This document shows positions 5,779-5,793 of a stretch of DNA of 5,793 bases, in pieces. Position numbers and translations under genes: made by a program. The DNA lies in NCBI GenBank assembly GCA_028697695.1, contig JAQVEI010000165.1, positions 1-5,793 of the forward strand, written 5' to 3'. The first letter of the stretch is position 1. Each line of letters begins with the position of its first letter. Origin of the DNA: Lentimicrobiaceae bacterium (GTDB lineage: Bacteria; Bacteroidota; Bacteroidia; Bacteroidales; Lentimicrobiaceae). Under the pieces are notes generated by a model. The model was not told the DNA's origin and did not search any database. It worked only from the letters and a program-made list of their open reading frames with translations.

Positions 5779-5793
5779 ATGTCCAAGAAGATT
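5779..5793 (+). CDS. Start of a partial ORF, probable transposase
   Basis: ATG 5779 encodes MSKKI before the window ends. AAGGAG at 5763-5768 lies 10 nt upstream, and an extended -10 promoter precedes it, so the start is well supported. Five residues are too few to identify a family. The transposase call rests only on the leader hairpins and the gene-free upstream segment. Confidence 0.45.

Larger units (their letters stand above)
5513..5793 (+). mobile_element. Left part of a probable insertion sequence
   Basis: From just after the terminator-like hairpin the sequence holds no ORF for about 265 nt, then a promoter, a ribosome binding site and an ORF leaving the window. The left boundary at 5513 is an estimate: it is where the hairpin's T-tract is lost and the stretch AGACTGTCGATAAAC leads into a long perfect palindrome. 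Long subterminal palindromes and a leader hairpin over the start codon are known in several IS groups. The right end, transposase body and target duplication lie outside the window, so family cannot be assigned. Alternative: an ordinary intergenic region before an unrelated gene. Confidence 0.45.

Noticed and set aside
1..5793. CRISPR array, tRNA, rRNA or riboswitch
   Set aside because: No regularly spaced repeats, cloverleaf-like segment or recognised riboswitch core was seen on either strand.

Overview
The window is AT-rich with strong AGGAGG-type ribosome binding sites, TTG starts and a lipoprotein/ABC-2 transporter operon. This fits a low-GC Gram-positive, most likely a member of the Clostridia. 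I cannot name a species.

Layout. (1) Bases 1-760 look like a degraded junk zone. They hold the first 68 codons of a type I restriction subunit (HsdR N-terminus), cut off just after its PD-(D/E)XK residues, then a short frame with an in-frame stop, then an orphan 73-codon frame with a well-placed Shine-Dalgarno but ATC where ATG is expected. (2) Bases 772-5331 are a compact three-gene operon on the plus strand: a predicted beta-propeller lipoprotein with a Cys/His cluster, a CcmA-type ABC ATPase, and a 794-residue membrane protein that looks like two ABC-2 half-permeases fused head to tail. Gaps are 30 and 3 nt, so they are probably co-transcribed and build one transporter at the cell surface. 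Substrate and direction are unknown; export or self-protection is a family-level guess. (3) Bases 5332-5512 hold a tiny doubtful ORF and a GC-rich hairpin that may be the operon terminator. (4) From about 5513 to the end is the upstream part of what looks like an insertion sequence: a 15-bp perfect hairpin, an extended -10 promoter, and the first five codons (MSKKI) of a gene running out of the window. An 11-bp inverted repeat is placed so that only read-through transcripts would fold over its translation start.

The best candidates for something under-described are the lipoprotein-ATPase-fused permease cassette and the IS leader with its apparent read-through protection. Neither can be proven from the sequence alone.
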